DNA from: Flavobacterium galactosidilyticum
Lineage (GTDB): Bacteria; Bacteroidota; Bacteroidia; Flavobacteriales; Flavobacteriaceae
Direction: 5' to 3'
Assembly (NCBI RefSeq): GCF_020911945.1
Contig: NZ_CP087135.1
Coordinates: 2,282,001-2,346,000 of the forward strand
Length of the DNA: 64,000 nucleotides
Numbering within the stretch: position 1 is the first letter of the stretch; each line of letters opens with the position of its first letter. The translations under genes and the position numbers were made by a program. Below the pieces are notes generated by a model that did no database searches, was not told the DNA's origin, and saw only the letters and a list, made by a program, of their open reading frames with translations. Of this stretch, positions 8,678 through 16,472 are shown piece by piece.

Positions 8678-8896
8678 ATGTTATTAGCAACGCAATTAGA
8701 GCGAGTTTTTATACTCAAAGATAAAGGACAGGACATCAAACTGACCGACCCCGAACCACGTTGGAGCGTGGAAGCCGTAATGAATTTTTATGCCAATATG
8801 TACCCTATTTTGACAACGGCAAAAGTATCAGCACCGCAAATAAAAGACGATGCAGTTGAGTACAAATTTGAAAGCGTAATGGGTACAAAGGGTTAA
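8678..8896 (+). CDS. PRTRC system protein C, candidate ubiquitin-like modifier
   Basis: This 72-residue protein has the PRTRC-C hallmarks: a central PRWSVEAVMNFYANMYPIL block and the C-terminus VMGTKG. Its size, predicted strand-helix-strand order and terminal glycine suit a beta-grasp ubiquitin-like protein that an E1 could adenylate. I recall such a proposal for PRTRC-C from comparative genomics; the fold assignment here is inference. E2-like and E1-like partners lie downstream in the same run. Confidence 0.85.
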   Translation: MLLATQLERVFILKDKGQDIKLTDPEPRWSVEAVMNFYANMYPILTTAKVSAPQIKDDAVEYKFESVMGTKG

Positions 8897-8912
8897 ACCA
8901 AAAATCAAAACG

Positions 8913-10088
8913 ATGAATTATGCAACCACATATCCTATCGGGAATTATCAGCATACCCGAACAGAAACGACAACGGCAATTGCACCGACAGCTAAACGAG
9001 TTCGCACAATGGATGCAAAGACCAAAAGATGCAAACCAAGTGCAGAAAGACAAGCGGAAAGCAGTACCAATAGCGATGTTGCCAATGGTTTTCTAAAGTC
9101 GGTATTCCTGCCTAAACTGAAAACGGAACAATCCGTACAGGCTTGTAAGGAAACCGCAAAAACAGAGCGGAATTTTTATCAATCCCTTTCCAACCTCGCA
9201 GAGCATTACAGTATTGAACCAATGCAAACACAAATTTATGGCTATCCCTACAATATAGCTTTGGCGATGTGGGATATAAAAACCAAGTTAAAACGTATCC
9301 ATTTAAATTGGGATAGTTTGCAATTGGTACAGAATAGTAAGAAAACCTTTTTTGTAAGTGAGGAACGGTACGATACAAGAACGACCTTGTATTATATTCC
9401 TATGGTTCCGCTCTTTAAAATGCTCAACGACAAAAGGCGTAAAAAGACCGCTCAGTTATTGGTTTGCGTATGCAGTTATCTGTATCACATTGCTGATATT
9501 CCGTATTACAGACAAGAAAATAGCTACCTGTTTTGGATGTATGAAATGATGACCGATTGGGTGGAACAGGACGATGAAACAGACGAAACAGAAAGATACA
9601 AAAGCGAGTTGAAGCAAGCCGAACAAATTGGCGACAAAATGGAACAGAAACTATTCAATCGTATCAATTTACAACTATTTAAACAGCGTTTAAACATCTT
9701 TAAAAGCCTTGATGAATTTGACCAAGAATGTTGGCAATTGGCTTGTAAAGTTTTTGAACTTTTTACGGAATATCCAAAAACAAGTATTTTCAAAAACGCA
9801 CCCATTTCCGAACAAGACCCTTACAATGATGATTATGACAATGAAACCATTGGAATGGAAAAGTACATTTCATTTGTAGCAGATACCAAAGGTTGGCTGT
9901 ATGAAAATCTTTCGGATAGCATTAACAATGAATTTAATGAGTACGGAGCAATGGCAGAACCCACCATTAGCAAACACTTTGACGGAAGTGAAATAACCGC
10001 AACCAACCTTGATTTTGAGAACCGCTTGTTTCCGTTACTGAACCATTTATGCGGTTTATTAGATGAATATAAAATGACGACAAAATGA
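8913..10088 (+). CDS. PRTRC-associated hypothetical protein
   Basis: The 391-residue reading from ATG 8913 is not assigned to a family. From about residue 50 on it looks like a real soluble protein rich in aromatic and charged residues, with a conserved-looking core around YYIPMVPLFKMLNDKRRKK. The first 45 residues (Thr/Ala/Arg-rich) look like a wrong-frame reading of an overlapping small gene at 8920-9096, so the true start may be ATG 9009 or later. It overlaps the protein B start by ATGA and so is probably translationally coupled to it. Confidence 0.7.
   Translation: MNYATTYPIGNYQHTRTETTTAIAPTAKRVRTMDAKTKRCKPSAERQAESSTNSDVANGFLKSVFLPKLKTEQSVQACKETAKTERNFYQSLSNLAEHYSIEPMQTQIYGYPYNIALAMWDIKTKLKRIHLNWDSLQLVQNSKKTFFVSEERYDTRTTLYYIPMVPLFKMLNDKRRKKTAQLLVCVCSYLYHIADIPYYRQENSYLFWMYEMMTDWVEQDDETDETERYKSELKQAEQIGDKMEQKLFNRINLQLFKQRLNIFKSLDEFDQECWQLACKVFELFTEYPKTSIFKNAPISEQDPYNDDYDNETIGMEKYISFVADTKGWLYENLSDSINNEFNEYGAMAEPTISKHFDGSEITATNLDFENRLFPLLNHLCGLLDEYKMTTK
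8920..9096 (+). CDS. Small ORF (58 aa) overlapping the start of the next gene
   Basis: In another frame, ATG 8920 opens 58 codons to TAA 9094. The product begins MQPHILSGIISIPEQKRQRQ and is a basic, Gln-rich, helix-like peptide. Its composition is more natural than that of the overlapping frame in the same bases. Its start lies 23 bases after protein C, like the other gaps in this run. No family is recognised. Confidence 0.5.
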   Translation: MQPHILSGIISIPEQKRQRQLHRQLNEFAQWMQRPKDANQVQKDKRKAVPIAMLPMVF

Positions 10089-10807
10089 ACAATTTAAACG
10101 ACATCACCGAGAATTTTGGAACATTATATTTTCCAAAATCTGCTTTGGTTTTTTATGAAACCAAAGGTATAAATATAGATATGTATGTGGAGCATTTTGA
10201 TATGGATAGAAACGGAAACCCTATCAATGCACACCCTTTGACCGTAAAAGAAGCCAATGTATTGGCAAAATCATTACATACCGATGAAGAAAAGAACAAA
10301 GCCTTTTTAAAGCCAAAGAGAATTTTGTCTACCAACATTTTACACATCAATCCGAGTGAAAAAGGTACAGTACTTTGGTACACCAAAGCACAGCAAAGAC
10401 AACTGTATTTTGTAAATGGTTTGGGCATTCCCAACGGCAAGGCTAAAGTACCGCCAATGCTTTGGTTTGCAAATAAAAATAGCCTTTCTGTATTTGCTTT
10501 GTCAAGCGATAGAAGACCCATAGAAAAAACGCCTTTGCATTACGCTCCATTTTTTAATGTGTACGAAAATGGCAACGTATGTATGGGAACAGTAAATATT
10601 GATATTCAAAATTCGGCTTCGGTGGAAGAATTTATACAAGCGTGGGAAAGCTATTTTTTCAACAGTTATTTCAGCCATTTATTGGGGAATTACAATCCGA
10701 TAAAAGGAAATTGTGTAACCATTTGGAAAGACCTAATTGGTACAGACACCCCCTTTCCAAAAGAAGTATTGAAACCAAATAACAAAACACTTAAAAACCT
10801 ATTGTGA
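10085..10807 (+). CDS. PRTRC system protein B, E2-like
   Basis: This 240-residue protein matches PRTRC protein B. The segment at about residues 155-171, FFNVYENGNVCMGTVNI, closely resembles the active-site stretch of ubiquitin-conjugating E2 enzymes (a Pro/Asn-Val-Tyr run followed by Gly-x-Val-Cys), which puts a candidate catalytic cysteine at 166. The N-terminal half carries KSALVFYE and an ICE-typical MDRNGNPINAHPLT block. Start and stop overlap both neighbours, so translation with the E1 gene is probably coupled. The E2 activity is inference from the motif. Confidence 0.88.
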   Translation: MNNLNDITENFGTLYFPKSALVFYETKGINIDMYVEHFDMDRNGNPINAHPLTVKEANVLAKSLHTDEEKNKAFLKPKRILSTNILHINPSEKGTVLWYTKAQQRQLYFVNGLGIPNGKAKVPPMLWFANKNSLSVFALSSDRRPIEKTPLHYAPFFNVYENGNVCMGTVNIDIQNSASVEEFIQAWESYFFNSYFSHLLGNYNPIKGNCVTIWKDLIGTDTPFPKEVLKPNNKTLKNLL

Positions 10808-11613
10808 TGAATACAGCTAAACAAAAAATACATTTTACAGACAGAGATTTAATCAATCCTACCAATCCGATTTTGATAAATGTAATCGGTGCAGGTGGAA
10901 CAGGTTCAAAGGTTTTGACCGCCTTAATGGAAATGAACCACAGTTTAACTGAGTTGGGACACGCAGGACTACAAATCCGCCTTTGGGATGATGATGTAAT
11001 TACCCAAGCAAATTTGGGCAGACAGCGTTTTGCAGAATGTGAAATTGGATTGTACAAATCCGTTGCACTAATTAACAGAGCCAACCGATTTTCGGGAACA
11101 AATTGGAAAGCCGAAACGGTAAAATTTGAAAAAGACCGTTTGGATAAATTGCCCGAAAATGCAGGAGCAAGTATTTATATTTCTTGCGTGGACAGCGTAA
11201 AAGCAAGGTTTGGGATTGCGGATATTTTGAATATTCTGAACAACGGTAAAGCCTATTCCAACCGCCCACGTTATTGGTTAGATTTCGGTAACAGCCAGCA
11301 CACAGGACAAGTGCTACTATCTACAATAGGAAGAATTAAACAACCCAATTCCGAGAAATACGAAACGGTGGCAAGCCTGCCATTTATTACTGATGAATTT
11401 GGCGAACTTTTAAAACAGTCTGAAGAGCAGGACGACACGCCAAGTTGCAGTTTAGCTGAAGCATTAGAAAAGCAGGATTTATTTATTAATTCGTCATTGG
11501 TACAAATGGGTTGTTCTTTGCTTTGGGGCTTGTTCCGCAATGGAATGACGGAATACAGAGGATTTTTTCATAATCTGAAAGATTTTAATACCCACCCGAT
11601 AAAAGTCACCTGA
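10807..11613 (+). CDS. PRTRC system ThiF family protein (E1-like adenylating enzyme)
   Basis: This 268-residue protein has the ThiF/E1 nucleotide site GAGGTGSK (28-35), the acidic WDDDVITQANLGRQRF block (60-75) that binds ATP-Mg, and a conserved cysteine-bearing loop TPSCSLAEALE (C214) where E1 enzymes carry their thioester cysteine. I take ATG 10807, which overlaps the protein B stop as TGATG; a GTG three bases earlier is possible. It would activate a small modifier, most simply protein C. No MPN/JAB protease gene or ParB gene is visible nearby. Confidence 0.9.
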   Translation: MNTAKQKIHFTDRDLINPTNPILINVIGAGGTGSKVLTALMEMNHSLTELGHAGLQIRLWDDDVITQANLGRQRFAECEIGLYKSVALINRANRFSGTNWKAETVKFEKDRLDKLPENAGASIYISCVDSVKARFGIADILNILNNGKAYSNRPRYWLDFGNSQHTGQVLLSTIGRIKQPNSEKYETVASLPFITDEFGELLKQSEEQDDTPSCSLAEALEKQDLFINSSLVQMGCSLLWGLFRNGMTEYRGFFHNLKDFNTHPIKVT

Positions 11614-11982
11614 CCCGAAAAATCGGGCGGCAAAAATGCAATTCCTCGCTACGGTCGGAAACGCATTTTTGCATTTAATTAGGTGCAACCCCTTTGTCAA
11701 AATGCACTGCTCCACAATTCCCTTCCCCTACATTTTGCCAAACAGGTTGCGTTATTATTTGCGTGGGATACTCATTATCCCATTTTTGCTTTTAGCGAAC
11801 TTCTTTTCTTTTCATATCTGCGACCAAAGAAAAGAAGCAAAAGAACGTCGCTTTTTTAGAATGATTTTGACTAACACTTCCCTCTCTCAAATTTGTGAGA
11901 TAATAAAAAAGTACAACATACAAACTCTATTACATTATCTTTTAAAGTATTTTTGCAATTTGCTATATCAAATATTACCACT
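11614..11982. other. Intergenic region with three hairpins
   Basis: No gene is seen. Hairpins: CCCGA/TCGGG right after the thiF stop (11614-11627), GCAAAAATGC/GCATTTTTGC (11630-11639 with 11663-11672), and a 12-bp CTTCTTTTCTTT/AAAGAAAAGAAG stem (11800-11811 with 11826-11837). The last resembles repetitive stem-loops common in flavobacterial intergenic DNA. No T-run makes any of them a clear terminator. Confidence 0.55.
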
Positions 11983-13032
11983 ATGATGAATATTTTCCTA
12001 GATTCAAATATACTATTTCAAGACTATTTTTTTGATAATAAGTCAAATAAGAAAATACTTGATTATTGTAAAGAAGGTCTGTTGAACCTGTATATGTCTG
12101 AAATTGTTCGTTTGGAATTGCGAAGACAGTTTCAAAGAGAACTTGAGGATAAAAATAGGGAAATAAAAAAAATAATTAAAGATGCTATTCGACTTAAAAT
12201 TGAGGCAGAAATAACAGAAATATCTATTTCCGAACAGTTAGAAAAATTTGACACTTTCTATAAAAGACTAACTTACAATGATAATTTTTTTTTATTACCA
12301 TATTATAACGACTTTTTACCGGATCTTGTAGAAAGAGCAATTTATAGAAAGAAACCATTTACTGAAGAAAAATCAGAATTGAAAGATGCTATAATTTGGA
12401 AAACATATTCTCACTATGTTGAAAGCAATGATACTTCGGATTGTATCCTGTTAACAAATAATACTTCGGATTTTTGCTCAAAACAAGACAAATCAAAAAT
12501 CCATCCAGATTTAGAATTAGATACGACCAGATTTTCAGTAATCAATAAGTCTTTCGAATTTATTAAAACTAATGCAACTGTTCTCGAAGGTCCTGAGAAC
12601 AAATTCCAAGCATACATTAATCAAATTGATATTGACCAAGAATTTGTTTTGAATATCCTAAAAGAGAATTTCGAAAAGGCAATTGAAGACGAAATACACA
12701 AGAAAATAGATAATCTCCATCCTTCCGATATACTTTCTGATGATTATTTTTTTGATGGGCAGATGGTAGCGTATGGATGCGAAATTTTAGACTGCGAAGA
12801 GATTGAACATGAAATTCTTGGTGACACAGCTCTTATTTCAGGTGTAGTTTATGCTAGTTGTGAAGTTGAGATTTTACAATATAATGCAGTACGTGACCCT
12901 GGAGAAGATAGATACTCGAATGTTGGTGAAAAAAATGTAACTTTTAAGGTGTTTTTCAATTTTGATCTAAAAAAGGATGAGATATGTTCTGATTTTGAAA
13001 TTACTGATGTTGAAGTTGGTGATATAGATTAA
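11983..13032 (+). CDS. PIN domain nuclease-like protein (DUF4935-like), cargo gene
   Basis: This 349-residue protein starts MMNIFLDSNILFQDYFF. PIN acidic residues are in place: D7, E40 (YMSEIVRLELR), D135 (ELKDAIIW) and D163 (LTNNTSDF). Residues 45-120 are a charged helical insert, and a C-terminal domain (about 220-349) is unrecognised. PIN domains cleave RNA in toxins, and longer PIN proteins occur in phage defence. The gene stands alone between PRTRC and tra genes, is more A/T-rich than its neighbours and has no antitoxin-like partner next to it. That suggests a late-arriving accessory gene. Confidence 0.75.
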   Translation: MMNIFLDSNILFQDYFFDNKSNKKILDYCKEGLLNLYMSEIVRLELRRQFQRELEDKNREIKKIIKDAIRLKIEAEITEISISEQLEKFDTFYKRLTYNDNFFLLPYYNDFLPDLVERAIYRKKPFTEEKSELKDAIIWKTYSHYVESNDTSDCILLTNNTSDFCSKQDKSKIHPDLELDTTRFSVINKSFEFIKTNATVLEGPENKFQAYINQIDIDQEFVLNILKENFEKAIEDEIHKKIDNLHPSDILSDDYFFDGQMVAYGCEILDCEEIEHEILGDTALISGVVYASCEVEILQYNAVRDPGEDRYSNVGEKNVTFKVFFNFDLKKDEICSDFEITDVEVGDID

Positions 13033-13062
13033 AAACTTAACTGTTTACTAAAACTAAGTATA

Positions 13063-13455
13063 TCATTCATTATATATCCTTTTGAAAGCTTTTTTTAAAT
13101 CGTCTGTATCGCTACCGACAAGTAAATAGCTTGAAAAGCCAAGTTTAACAAGAGAAGATACTATGTTTTCTTCATCAATATCACTATAGGCAATAAGTTT
13201 TATGGAAGGATATTGTGTCCTAATTTCTATAAGTTGTTGGATGATTTCCTTACTGTAAAAATCAAGGTCAATCACGCAAACTTTGGGAAGTGTTTTCAAT
13301 GCTGATAATTGAAATAATCCGTCTTTAATATGCTCTGAACGAAAAACTATTTTAATTCCTGAAGTAGCAAGACTTTTGCAAATCTCATCCAGCACCGGGC
13401 TTATATCATTGATAAATGCTACGCTAATTTCTTTTTGGTGGGCATCTGTTTCCAT
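13063..13455 (-). CDS. Stand-alone response-regulator receiver-like protein
   Basis: About 130 residues from METDAHQKEISVAFINDISP; the frame is open further upstream, but the earlier residues look non-coding. It has the receiver pattern: an acidic/asparagine pocket (FINDIS), a phospho-acceptor candidate in VCVIDLDFYS and a switch residue in LIAYSDID. No DNA-binding output domain follows; the gene stops after the last receiver helix. It may be a truncated LuxR-type regulator or a single-domain partner of a kinase elsewhere. It converges with the PIN gene. Confidence 0.7.
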   Translation of the reverse strand: METDAHQKEISVAFINDISPVLDEICKSLATSGIKIVFRSEHIKDGLFQLSALKTLPKVCVIDLDFYSKEIIQQLIEIRTQYPSIKLIAYSDIDEENIVSSLVKLGFSSYLLVGSDTDDLKKAFKRIYNE

Positions 13456-13516
13456 AACATCAATTTTATTGTTAGTGGACACCTGCAAAAAAATAAGGCG
13501 CAGGCCACTACACTTA

Positions 13517-13631
13517 CCGCACATTGAGGTACTGGTATACCCGACAACGAATAAGCGAGCACCTACGCCTATGGCATAGGTGTTCTTTCTTATTGTCCCG
13601 TTGTCTAAAAATTACCAGTTTTCAATGTGGG
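13517..13631. other. Long multi-stem folded element (115 bases)
   Basis: Five nested stems line up: CACATTGA/TCAATGTG (13520-13527, 13622-13629), CTGGTA/TACCAG (13532-13537, 13613-13618), GACAACG/CGTTGTC (13543-13549, 13599-13605), AATAAG/CTTATT (13550-13555, 13589-13594) and CACCTACGCC/GGCATAGGTG (13560-13569, 13573-13582, one mismatch) around a TAT loop. The whole forms a rod-like hairpin upstream of the receiver gene. It could be a structured RNA, a 5' leader or a DNA cruciform. Confidence 0.6.
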
Positions 13632-13736
13632 ACTTAAAGTAAAAACACTTTAAGATTTTCTATATTTCGTTACAAAGATACTAAACTGCTTTTGATACTC
13701 ACCATACCTTTAAAGCCAATTGGGTCAAAAAAATAA

Positions 13737-13926
13737 TTAATAACTGGCTTTATTGTTTAAATAATTATGCTCTAGTTCAGTGAGTATATCTGTTTGTTTA
13801 AAAATGATCCCCCCCTATTTGGATGTATGGCAGTAATTTATCTTCTCTTTTCGCCATTCCTAAAGGCTCTTTCAGTTCATTTTTATTTCCATCCAATGAA
13901 GATTTCTGTATTGCGATTACTTCCAT
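13737..13926 (-). pseudogene. Remnant of an excisionase-type helix-turn-helix gene
   Basis: From ATG 13926 the minus strand reads MEVIAIQKSSLDGNKNELKE, which resembles the start of small HTH (excisionase-like) proteins of Bacteroidota ICEs. It then jumps to LLPYIQIGG, which resembles their C-terminal wing. The central helix-turn-helix is missing. A run of seven G (complement of 13809-13815) shifts the frame to a stop at 13798. Removing one G restores reading through a matching tail (IIFKQTDILTELEHNY) to TAA 13737. I infer an internal deletion plus a homopolymer frameshift. Confidence 0.65.
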
Positions 13927-14036
13927 TTCTGCTCAATTTTGGTATGAAATCTAATTTATAAAGGCTTTTAAAAGGATTGATAACGTTTGAATTTGTTGGC
14001 ATTTAAAAGAAATATGTGGCTTTTACTAACCGGCAC

Positions 14037-14073
14037 AAAAAAAATCGGATACCCTTTGGGGTTATCCGATTTT
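14037..14073 (-). terminator. Terminator of the distal tra genes
   Basis: A stem AAAATCGGATA/TATCCGATTTT with flanking CC/GG pairs and a short loop; on the minus strand it ends in eight T. It starts 25 bases past the stop of the last minus-strand gene. Confidence 0.85.
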
Positions 14074-14097
14074 CTTACAACCGTATTTTAAAAATCA

Positions 14098-14385
14098 CTA
14101 TCTGCGTTGGTCGGTTGGTTCGGTTTCTATCTCCACTTTCTGTTTTTCATTATCATTTTTTTCGCGTGAATAAACCCATAACGACAATAGCCCAAAAATA
14201 ATCAGTGCATAGGCTACCCATTTGCCAACTCGTTCAATGAATTTAATGCCAATCGATTTTTCGTAAGAAGAAAAACTTTCGGCACCCATAGGACTACGCC
14301 TGTAAAACTTTCTACGATTTATCCAATAGCGAAGTGCCAAGCCTAAAACCAAAAATAGTATCCCTATAACTAATGATGCAACCAT
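14098..14385 (-). CDS. Small inner-membrane protein at the end of the tra operon
   Basis: This 95-residue protein has a first membrane segment at the N-terminus (MVASLVIGILFLVLGLALRY), a basic loop, a second segment (VAYALIIFGLLSLWVY) and a charged tail. No family is recognised. It is 127 bases downstream of traQ and separated by a terminator-like hairpin, so it may be read through or have its own promoter. Confidence 0.65.
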   Translation of the reverse strand: MVASLVIGILFLVLGLALRYWINRRKFYRRSPMGAESFSSYEKSIGIKFIERVGKWVAYALIIFGLLSLWVYSREKNDNEKQKVEIETEPTDQRR

Positions 14386-14480
14386 AATAATAGCTATTAC
14401 ATTTATAAATATGAATTTACAAAAAAAATATTTGTTTCACTACATCACAAAAATATAAAATGTGAGCGTGGTAGTATAAA

Positions 14481-14507
14481 AAAATCCTGTCTTGTGGACA
14501 GGATTTT
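14481..14507 (-). terminator. Terminator after traQ
   Basis: An 11-bp stem AAAATCCTGTC/GACAGGATTTT with a 5-base loop lies 5 bases past the traQ stop; the minus strand continues into a T-run. Confidence 0.88.
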
Positions 14508-14512
14508 ATTTG

Positions 14513-14962
14513 TTAATCGCTACTATTGAATTGGAAAGTGAGTTTCTTCTCATTTCCAAAACTATCAGAAATCCATACATCAAATGATTGCGACACAGTG
14601 CATGAAGAAGTGTAATACAATCGGAACTGCTCTGTTGGTAAAGGATATAAATCGTTTGGTAAGTACGCAAGTTCATTAGAATATCTTAAAGTTCCCTGAC
14701 CATCAAACTGAAAATAACGGATAAAATATTGCGTATCGCTGTAATTACCGCTTCGCTTTATCGCCATCCTTATTTCTACGGTTTGCCCATTCGATACATC
14801 TTTTTGAACAGGCATAACCTGCACTTCAAAAGGAAAATCGTTCTGTATTTCGAGTTCATCATCTTTGCTACAAGATACCAAAGTAACCGAACTTGTGAGG
14901 ATTACCAGCAATACATATACTGGCAGTAATCCTCTTTTGAATTGTTTGAAAAATGTTGTCAT
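14513..14962 (-). CDS. traQ: Conjugal transfer protein TraQ (DUF3872-like)
   Basis: This 149-residue exported lipoprotein has a lipobox ending in TLVSCSKDD (Cys31). The mature part reads as a small beta domain (FPFEVQVMPVQ, then VEIRMAIKRSG) typical of Bacteroides TraQ. In CTnDOT TraQ is the last gene of the transfer operon. Its exact role is unclear, but it belongs to the mating apparatus. traO precedes it by 11 bases. Confidence 0.85.
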   Translation of the reverse strand: MTTFFKQFKRGLLPVYVLLVILTSSVTLVSCSKDDELEIQNDFPFEVQVMPVQKDVSNGQTVEIRMAIKRSGNYSDTQYFIRYFQFDGQGTLRYSNELAYLPNDLYPLPTEQFRLYYTSSCTVSQSFDVWISDSFGNEKKLTFQFNSSD

Positions 14963-14973
14963 TATTATACGTT

Positions 14974-15534
14974 TTAAAAGTTAAACCTTAATCCCACACC
15001 TGCGGACGGTCGGAATTGTTTCATATCCGTACCCCATAAAACCTTTGTACGTCCTTGCAGGACTAATACAAATCGGTCGGACAGATACGTTTCAAAAGTC
15101 AACCTACCGCCAGCTCCGTAAATGAAATTGTCTTCACTCACTATTTTCGCTCCGTCATCCAACATTGCTTCGCCTCGGTTGATGGTTTCATAACCGATGA
15201 CGCCAGATATTCCAGTATTAAGCGTTATGTTTTTTCGGGCATCGCCTAAAAGGAATAAACTGTAACCGCCTTCAGCAGTATAAGTTTCCTTCGGAATGCG
15301 CAAGTCTTTATAAGAATGGTATTGGTGCGTATATTCCAACGCCCAAAATTGGTAATTGCCGTTTTTGCCATTTACGGTCATTGCTACATTGATGTAATAA
15401 TCGTTTCCGATTTTATCATTAGACAATACACCAGCACTTACTTCCAAGCCTTTTTGCTTAGGTAACATTCGTTGTGCCTGTGTAGCGGTAATGCCCATTA
15501 ACACAAGCATTACGGTATGGATATACTTTATCAT
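14974..15534 (-). CDS. traO: Conjugal transfer protein TraO
   Basis: This 186-residue protein has a signal peptide cleaved after TATQAQ and a body of alternating beta strands ending in aromatic GVGLRFNF, as in an outer-membrane barrel. The family is the Bacteroides TraO protein. It sits in the fixed order N-O-Q of the operon. TraP, a primase often found between O and Q in CTnDOT, is absent. Confidence 0.88.
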   Translation of the reverse strand: MIKYIHTVMLVLMGITATQAQRMLPKQKGLEVSAGVLSNDKIGNDYYINVAMTVNGKNGNYQFWALEYTHQYHSYKDLRIPKETYTAEGGYSLFLLGDARKNITLNTGISGVIGYETINRGEAMLDDGAKIVSEDNFIYGAGGRLTFETYLSDRFVLVLQGRTKVLWGTDMKQFRPSAGVGLRFNF

Positions 15535-15554
15535 CTTATTGTTTTAATAGGTTA

Positions 15555-16448
15555 TTAAAATTTCAGGTGCATATCATTAACCAAACGAGCCTTGATTAAA
15601 TCCGAATTTTCTACCTGAAGCGTTTGGTGTCTGCCACCGTTTTTCTCAAAGATTTCAATCAGCAAAACCTTGTCATCGGCAATGGTAAACTGGTCTAAAA
15701 GGAATACGTTTTGTTCGATTGCTTTCCCGCCAATCTCATTCAATGGCTTATAAGTACGTAATGGTATCATTGGTCTTTCCTGCACTACGGTACGCTTGGC
15801 TACTTTTTTATCTACTACTTTGAAATTGATAAAATCAATTCCGAAAGGCACATTGGTACGGTTTCTCAATTCTGTATGGAAATAGTATTTGCCATTGTGT
15901 ATGTAAATTCCTTTTAGGATAAACTGAATACCGAAACTTTTAGCACCGATATGCTTTACAATTCGCTGGTCTTTTTTGTAAATCGTTTCCAAAAGCAAAC
16001 CTGACAATGATGGCGAATTGTTACCCAATTCTTCAAAAAGCACATCATTTCCATTTTCCTTATCCACTGCTTTTTGCATTGTCAGCAGATCGTAACTCAA
16101 CGCTTCCGGATAAGCACTATAATATACATTGAAGCTGTAAAAGCGACCGTCATTGGTAATTACCGAAAAATTGGTTTCAGGCACAAAATCTTTTACCGAT
16201 GCTTTTACACGAAGTACATTTTCTGCGTCTTCTGCCTTTCCTGCAATCAGGTATTCACTTCCCAAATCGACATATCGTATAGCGGTTGGGAAAATCAAAT
16301 GAGTAGTCTTGTCATAGGTTACTTGCATTTGATAGGGTTCTATCTTGCCCAAAGCAAGCGGTGCTTTTAGACTGTCTTGTGCAAAAGTGTTTACGGCAAA
16401 GCCGATGATAAGGGCAAAAGCCCAAAATGTTTTTATTTGATTTTTCAT
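15555..16448 (-). CDS. traN: Conjugal transfer protein TraN (VirB9-like)
   Basis: This 297-residue protein has a signal peptide ending NTFAQD and a TraN beta-sandwich. Typical blocks include LIFPTAIRYVDLGS near the N-terminus and DFINFKVVDKK and RTYKPLN later. By position and fold it is the VirB9-like part of the outer core of the type IV channel, next to the VirB10-like TraM. It starts 24 bases after traM. Confidence 0.92.
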   Translation of the reverse strand: MKNQIKTFWAFALIIGFAVNTFAQDSLKAPLALGKIEPYQMQVTYDKTTHLIFPTAIRYVDLGSEYLIAGKAEDAENVLRVKASVKDFVPETNFSVITNDGRFYSFNVYYSAYPEALSYDLLTMQKAVDKENGNDVLFEELGNNSPSLSGLLLETIYKKDQRIVKHIGAKSFGIQFILKGIYIHNGKYYFHTELRNRTNVPFGIDFINFKVVDKKVAKRTVVQERPMIPLRTYKPLNEIGGKAIEQNVFLLDQFTIADDKVLLIEIFEKNGGRHQTLQVENSDLIKARLVNDMHLKF

Positions 16449-16472
16449 CTTTTTAATTATTTGAGTTAAATA

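Noticed and set aside
11983..13455. PIN gene and receiver gene as a toxin-antitoxin pair
   Set aside because: They are convergent, not an operon, and the PIN protein is far longer than VapC toxins.
13543..13605. Integron attC-like half sites GACAAC/GTTGTC
   Set aside because: Does not fit the RYYYAAC/GTTRRRY pattern, and no integron integrase is near.
16074..16370. Long plus-strand frames opposite tra genes (also 21048-21500, 60131-60499)
   Set aside because: They lie wholly antisense to well-supported tra and helicase genes and have shadow-type composition.
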